A stretch of 16,430 bases of DNA. Origin: CAYNQN01 sp964530525 (GTDB lineage: Bacteria; Actinomycetota; Acidimicrobiia; Acidimicrobiales; Acidimicrobilacustridaceae). How positions within the stretch are numbered: the first letter of the stretch is position 1; each line of letters opens with the position of its first letter. The position numbers were made by a program, and so were the translations under genes. The stretch covers positions 1-16,430 of the forward strand of contig CAZHBH010000049.1 in the NCBI GenBank assembly GCA_964530525.1, in the 5' to 3' direction. Shown here piece by piece: positions 13,441 to 16,430 of the stretch. Under the pieces are notes generated by a model. The model saw only the letters and a list, made by a program, of their open reading frames with translations, made no database searches and was not told where the DNA came from.

Positions 13441-14181
13441 TCAGACGCGCACGTATCGCAGGAAGAGGAAGCCGTCGTCCTCCAGGACGCGTTCGAGCCG
13501 GAGGCCTTCGGGCGGGTCGAGCACCGGACCGTGCCCCAGCCGGAGCGATTCGCCTCCCACCACATGGGGCGAGATCGCCCAGCAGATCTCGTCGACAACG
13601 CGCGACGACATCAGGAACCCGTTCAGGGTGGGGCCACCTTCGCAGGTGACGACCTTGGCTTCTCGCTCATCGAGCGCAGCGGCGATCGAGTCGCCCGAGA
13701 CCAGGCCCTGGCCGAGTGCGACGACCTCGGCGACATCCGCCAAGGCAGCTCGCTTCCGAGGATCAGCACTGGTGGTGGTGATGATCAGTGGCCTGGGCCC
13801 ATCACCCGAGAAGAGCTTGGCGCCCGGGTCCAGCTCAGCGCGCGCAGACACCACGGCCAGGCGGGGCGTGGGCTCCTGTCCGCCCTCCGTGCGCCTCCGC
13901 TGCTGATCCTCTCCGATCTTCGGTGGTCCGTAGCCCTCGGCCCGCACGGTGTTCGCTCCCACGAGCACGAAGTCGGCGACGGTTCGCAGCGCCGAGAAGA
14001 TCGCCTTGTCGGCTGGCCCGGAGAGCCCGCCTGAGGTCGACCCCACCCTCGTGGCGCCGTCGACGCTCGTGACCATGTCGAGCAGGATCCACGGCCTGCC
14101 TTCGGGTTTCGGGCGTTCGTCCGCCGTGTAGCGGGCCGGGCCGTCCACATCGCCGACGGTGACGGGGAGCAGTTGGCGCAC
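13441..14181 (-). CDS. RibD C-terminal-type pyrimidine reductase / dihydrofolate-reductase-like protein
   Basis: The protein has 246 residues and the RibD_C (DHFR-like) fold. Visible family motifs are PWILLDMVTSVDGATRVGSTSGGLSG, the Sxxxx-R-VADFVLVGANTVRAEGYGP segment, CEGGPTLNGFLMSSRVVDEICWAISP, and a C-terminal beta pair ending FLFLRYVRV. The family reduces the ribosylamino-pyrimidine in riboflavin synthesis with NADPH. Actinobacterial stand-alone members such as mycobacterial Rv2671 resemble RibD but can also act on dihydrofolate, so the substrate is open. There is no deaminase domain. GTG at 14181 is 6 nt from TACCGT on the same strand, so probably leaderless. The gene is convergent with nrdR and divergent from the lipase-like gene. 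Confidence 0.85.
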   Translation of the reverse strand: MRQLLPVTVGDVDGPARYTADERPKPEGRPWILLDMVTSVDGATRVGSTSGGLSGPADKAIFSALRTVADFVLVGANTVRAEGYGPPKIGEDQQRRRTEGGQEPTPRLAVVSARAELDPGAKLFSGDGPRPLIITTTSADPRKRAALADVAEVVALGQGLVSGDSIAAALDEREAKVVTCEGGPTLNGFLMSSRVVDEICWAISPHVVGGESLRLGHGPVLDPPEGLRLERVLEDDGFLFLRYVRV

Positions 14182-14187
14182 CTACGC

Positions 14188-14193
14188 ACGGTA
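14188..14193 (-). promoter_or_regulatory. -10 element for the reductase gene (TACCGT on minus strand)
   Basis: The plus strand reads ACGGTA; on the minus strand this is TACCGT followed by 6 nt and the GTG at 14181. A GGGAGG just upstream would not be in the transcript. It matches the arrangement seen in front of nrdR. Confidence 0.5.
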
Positions 14194-14246
14194 CCTCCCG
14201 CGCGCAGTCGGAAACCCTCTCGTCATGTGGTTTCGGTGTGGTTGCA

Positions 14247-14341
14247 GTTGGTGGGAGGTCCACCAACGCGGGGAGGGCGTGAGGTAGAACCGGGTCGGAT
14301 CCCGGTTGGAGCCACCTGAGGGGGTCAGGTGGCTCTAACCG
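14247..14341 (+). ncRNA. Candidate structured leader RNA with mutually exclusive hairpins upstream of the lipase-like gene
   Basis: Three hairpins lie in the 5' leader. P1: GTTGGTGG (14247-14254) with CCACCAAC (14260-14267), loop GAGGT. P2: AACCGGG (14288-14294) with CCCGGTT (14301-14307). P3: 14303-14319 with 14325-14341, 17 positions with one G-T pair and a GGGGG loop, core GAGCCACCTGA/TCAGGTGGCTC. Bases 14303-14307 belong to both P2 and P3, so the two cannot form fully together. P3 ends 4 nt before the ribosome site AGGAGGT (14346-14352). I recognise no known riboswitch. The neighbouring gene is divergent, so this is not a terminator of a rightward gene. Confidence 0.5.
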
Positions 14342-14356
14342 CCAGAGGAGGTCTGG

Positions 14357-15193
14357 ATGGGACGCATCGAGAGCCTCACGGCTCCTGCAGCCAGCTTGAT
14401 CGGCAGGGCGCGTCGGCCGAGCACCTACACGAGCTCGCTTCGCGAAGCGGCGTGCCTGGTCGTCACGGCGGGCGCCTGGCCCTTCGGCTTCGGTTCCAGC
14501 TCGCCCGAGCAGTTGGACGCCTTGGAGCGCCGACCGAGCGAGTGGTCCACGCCCGTGCTCCTGTTGCACGGGTGGGGAGCCAACCGCTCGAACTGGTTCC
14601 GCCTGGAGCGCGCCCTTCGTCGAGCCGGCTTCGGCAGGGTCCACGCCCTCAACTACAACCCCTTCGGCACCGACATCCCTTCGCTCGCCGAGGACTGCAT
14701 CGCAGCCGCCGACGAATTGCGCGAGCGCTTCGGCACGCCTCGCGTCCACATCGTCGGCCATTCGATGGGTGGGGTGATCGCCCGCTACGCGATCGGGGTG
14801 CTCGGCGCAAAGGGGGTCGGGGTCTGCGCCACGATCGCGTCTCCCCACAACGGGGTGTGCCTGGCTCGGTGCGGTGCTCCGCCAGGTTTGCGGCGCACCT
14901 TCGCCAGCGGTCTGCAGCTCGCACCCGACTCAGAGGTCATGGCCGAGTTGCGACGGGCTCGGCCTTCGTCCACCCGGTTCGTCGCCTACTACTCCGATCA
15001 CGACGTCGTGGTCCCTGCTGAGCGAGCGCAGATCCTCGAGCCCTCCATGGCTGCCACGAACGTGCTGATAGAGGGCCGGGGCCACCTGTCGATCATGTTC
15101 TCCCGCCATCTCGAGCGCTCGCTGGTGGGCCATCTCATCGCTGCCGAGTGCGGCCCGGTGGGCTACATGGCCCAGCAGCCCCTGGCTGCCTAG
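14357..15193 (+). CDS. Alpha/beta-hydrolase, lipase/esterase-like
   Basis: The protein has 278 residues from ATG 14357 with AGGAGGT 4 nt upstream. It has the alpha/beta-hydrolase fold: oxyanion strand PVLLLHGWGANRSNW (66-80), nucleophile elbow GHSMGG with S136, acidic residue D216 (or D214) in YYSDHDVVVP, and H243 in EGRGHLSI. The pattern resembles secreted triacylglycerol lipases and PGAP1-like esterases of actinobacteria. A moderately hydrophobic stretch at 31-46 follows a basic N-terminus (RARRP) but is not a clean signal peptide, so location is uncertain. The substrate is unknown. It stands alone between divergent and downstream control regions, preceded by a structured leader. Confidence 0.85.
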   Translation: MGRIESLTAPAASLIGRARRPSTYTSSLREAACLVVTAGAWPFGFGSSSPEQLDALERRPSEWSTPVLLLHGWGANRSNWFRLERALRRAGFGRVHALNYNPFGTDIPSLAEDCIAAADELRERFGTPRVHIVGHSMGGVIARYAIGVLGAKGVGVCATIASPHNGVCLARCGAPPGLRRTFASGLQLAPDSEVMAELRRARPSSTRFVAYYSDHDVVVPAERAQILEPSMAATNVLIEGRGHLSIMFSRHLERSLVGHLIAAECGPVGYMAQQPLAA

Positions 15194-15224
15194 GAGCCAG
15201 CCCCCCGGCACCGGCCGGAGGACC

Positions 15225-15260
15225 GGGTAGCCCGAGCCTCGAACTGGGGGCTCGCTACCC
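15225..15260 (+). terminator. Terminator-like hairpin after the lipase-like gene
   Basis: GGGTAGC (15225-15231) pairs with GCTACCC (15254-15260) and GAGCC (15234-15238) with GGCTC (15249-15253), giving 12 pairs with a 2-nt bulge and a 10-nt loop, 32 nt after the stop codon. No T-run follows. A terminator is the simplest reading. Confidence 0.5.
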
Positions 15261-15354
15261 ACAGTTCCAGCGTGGCTATCCACCAGAAATCCACAGGTTG
15301 TGCCTCTTTCTCCTCACAGGCGCGTGGCCCTAGCGTCTCCCGCGCGTCAACTGC

Positions 15355-15413
15355 CGGGCTGCGGTGCGGGCGACGGATGGTGGTCTTGACCTGCCGCTTC
15401 GCACCGCAGCCCG
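15355..15413. repeat. Perfect 14-bp inverted repeat upstream of the nrdJ promoter
   Basis: CGGGCTGCGGTGCG (15355-15368) and CGCACCGCAGCCCG (15400-15413) are perfect complements separated by 31 nt. The repeat ends 18 nt before the -35 of nrdJ. It could be an insulating terminator, a paired binding site for a regulator, or part of a small RNA. I see no B12-box, so a cobalamin riboswitch is not supported. Confidence 0.7.
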
Positions 15414-15431
15414 CAACTCCCGAGAAGATCG

Positions 15432-15461
15432 TTGACACGCACGTAATTACAGTGCTGTAAT
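15432..15461 (+). promoter_or_regulatory. nrdJ promoter with a 16-bp palindrome over the -10
   Basis: TTGACA (15432-15437), 18-nt spacer, TGTAAT (15456-15461): consensus -35 and 5/6 -10, the best sigma70-type promoter in the window. The palindrome ATTACAGTGCTGTAAT (15446-15461) is perfect in its 7-bp arms and covers the -10, a typical repressor site. TTACA-TGTAA half-sites are seen in several repressor families, so the regulator cannot be named. Confidence 0.7.
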
Positions 15462-15462
15462 C

Positions 15463-15519
15463 GGTCCACATCTTGTGAGCGATGGCTCACTCAGGGGGCA
15501 AAACCACAACATCTTGTGT
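15463..15519. promoter_or_regulatory. Tandem NrdR-box-like sites (15463-15478 and 15504-15519)
   Basis: The downstream site CCACAACATCTTGTGT matches 13 of 16 positions of the NrdR consensus form ACACAATATATTGTGT. The upstream site is weaker (10 of 16) but shares the ten bases ACATCTTGTG exactly in register 41 bp away, close to four helical turns. Paired, in-phase boxes downstream of an nrd promoter are how NrdR normally represses, and nrdR is 2 kb upstream. Confidence 0.6.
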
Positions 15520-15552
15520 AGCCGCCTCTAGATTGGAAAGAGGAGGAAAACG

Positions 15553-16430
15553 ATGGCATTGGCGCCTGAGCAGGCCACGATCGGCATCAGAAGGCACTTC
15601 ACCACAGAGGGTGTGCACCCCTACGACATGGTCGAGTGGGAGCGTCGCGACGCGCGCATCACCAACTTCCGCGACGGCTCGGTCGCGTTCGAGCAGCTGG
15701 GTGTGGAGTTCCCCAAGGGTTGGTCGCTCAACGCCACCAACATCGTCGCCCAGAAGTACTTCAGGGGCACGATGGGCCTCCCCGAGCGGGAGTGGTCGCT
15801 GCGCCAGGTGGCCGACCGCGTCGTCGACACGATCACCGAGTGGGGCCTTCGCGACGGCTACTTCGCCGACGAGGGCGAAGCTCAGATCTTCTCCGACGAG
15901 CTCAAGTACCTCATCATCTCGCAGCGAGCCGCCTTCAACTCGCCCGTGTGGTTCAACATCGGGGTGGCCGGCGTTCCCCAGCAGGCGAGCGCGTGCTTCA
16001 TCCTCTCGGTGGAGGACCGCATGGACTCCATCCTGAACTGGTACGTGGAGGAGGGGACGATCTTCAAGGGCGGCTCCGGCGCCGGCATCAACCTCTCCCG
16101 CATCCGCTCCAGCCAGGAGCTGCTCAAGGGTGGTGGTACCGCATCGGGCCCCGTCAGCTTCATGCGCGGCGCCGACGCATCCGCGGGCACCATCAAGTCG
16201 GGCGGGAAGACCCGGCGTGCCGCCAAGATGGTCATCCTCGACGTGGGCCACCCCGACATCGAGGACTTCATATGGTGCAAGGCGGTCGAGGAGCGCAAGG
16301 CCCGCGTCCTTCGCGACGCCGGTTTCGACATGGACCTCGACGGCCGCGACAGCCACTCCACCCAGTACCAGAACGCCAACAACTCGGTGCGCGTGACGGA
16401 CGAGTTCATGCAGGCCGTGGTCGACGACGC
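15553..16430 (+). CDS. nrdJ: Vitamin B12-dependent (class II) ribonucleoside-diphosphate reductase NrdJ, N-terminal 292 residues
   Basis: Class II RNR makes deoxyribonucleotides using adenosylcobalamin to generate the thiyl radical, without an R2 subunit or oxygen. The frame starts at ATG 15553 with AGGAGG (15541-15546) upstream and runs off the window end. The N-terminus MALAPEQATIGIRRHFTTEGVHPYD, the segment NSPVWFNIGV...QQASACFIL with the first reductive-site cysteine, DSILNWYVEEGTIFKGGSGAGINLSRIRSS, and GTASGPVSFMRGADASAGTIKSGGKTRRAAKMVILD are highly characteristic of actinobacterial NrdJ. There is no N-terminal ATP cone in the visible part, as usual for this subgroup. Control by NrdR and by an unknown repressor is suggested by the upstream region. 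Confidence 0.96.
   Translation, partial: MALAPEQATIGIRRHFTTEGVHPYDMVEWERRDARITNFRDGSVAFEQLGVEFPKGWSLNATNIVAQKYFRGTMGLPEREWSLRQVADRVVDTITEWGLRDGYFADEGEAQIFSDELKYLIISQRAAFNSPVWFNIGVAGVPQQASACFILSVEDRMDSILNWYVEEGTIFKGGSGAGINLSRIRSSQELLKGGGTASGPVSFMRGADASAGTIKSGGKTRRAAKMVILDVGHPDIEDFIWCKAVEERKARVLRDAGFDMDLDGRDSHSTQYQNANNSVRVTDEFMQAVVDD

Noticed and set aside
15194..15552. Cobalamin riboswitch before nrdJ
   Set aside because: No B12-box or the usual multi-stem core could be found; only the two hairpins and operator-like sites are present.
1..16430. CRISPR arrays, tRNA or rRNA genes, insertion sequences
   Set aside because: No spaced repeat array, no tRNA-like cloverleaf, no rRNA segment and no transposase or terminal repeats were seen.

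Overview
The window is a high-G+C chromosomal segment of an actinobacterium. It carries the order recA ... miaB-miaA-dapF-hflX ... lexA / LysM gene-nrdR, which matches the mycobacterial recA-to-nrdR region, and a B12-dependent ribonucleotide reductase gene (nrdJ) enters at the right edge. Several details suggest an early-branching lineage such as Acidimicrobiia rather than a classical Streptomyces or Mycobacterium: an E. coli-type DapD, a dapC-dapD-dapE block behind hflX, SLH-domain secreted proteins, and many genes apparently read from leaderless TAnnnT-N6-start promoters. The taxonomic placement is inference.

Layout. (1) 2-664: 3' end of recA. (2) 665-2595: an accessory patch where recX would be expected. 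It holds an AT-rich 37-nt dyad over a promoter-like element, a truncated S1 serine-protease gene, a secreted three-SLH/META-like protein with a freshly duplicated SLH repeat, and what looks like the broken front of the next gene. (3) 2596-3234: an unrecognised conserved-looking gene that overlaps miaB by 4 nt. (4) 3231-7931: miaB, miaA, dapF, hflX (tRNA A37 modification, meso-DAP formation, ribosome-rescue GTPase). (5) 7937-11003: dapC, dapD, dapE, so with dapF the last four steps of the succinylase route to meso-diaminopimelate are encoded together. (6) 11035-11496: a Bcp/AhpE-type peroxiredoxin. (7) 11536-12862: lexA on the minus strand, a control region with four SOS boxes, and a divergent LysM membrane protein of the ChiZ/YneA/DivS kind preceded by a probable leaderless 49-codon ORF. 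(8) 12937-14181: nrdR, then a convergent RibD-C/pyrimidine-reductase gene separated by a bidirectional terminator. (9) 14182-15193: a structured leader with mutually exclusive hairpins ahead of an alpha/beta-hydrolase (lipase-like) gene. (10) 15194-16430: a 359-nt regulatory region with a terminator-like hairpin, a 14-bp inverted repeat, a strong -35/-10 promoter carrying a 16-bp palindrome, two NrdR-box-like sites, and then the start of nrdJ.

How it fits together. The window couples SOS control (RecA senses damage, LexA represses, the LysM protein probably delays division) to deoxyribonucleotide supply (NrdR represses nrdJ) and to cell-wall precursor synthesis (DapC/D/E/F). The points most worth a second look are the DapF with serine where the first catalytic cysteine should be, the quadruple SOS-box control region with its overlapping leaderless micro-ORF, and the two-state leader RNA in front of the lipase-like gene.
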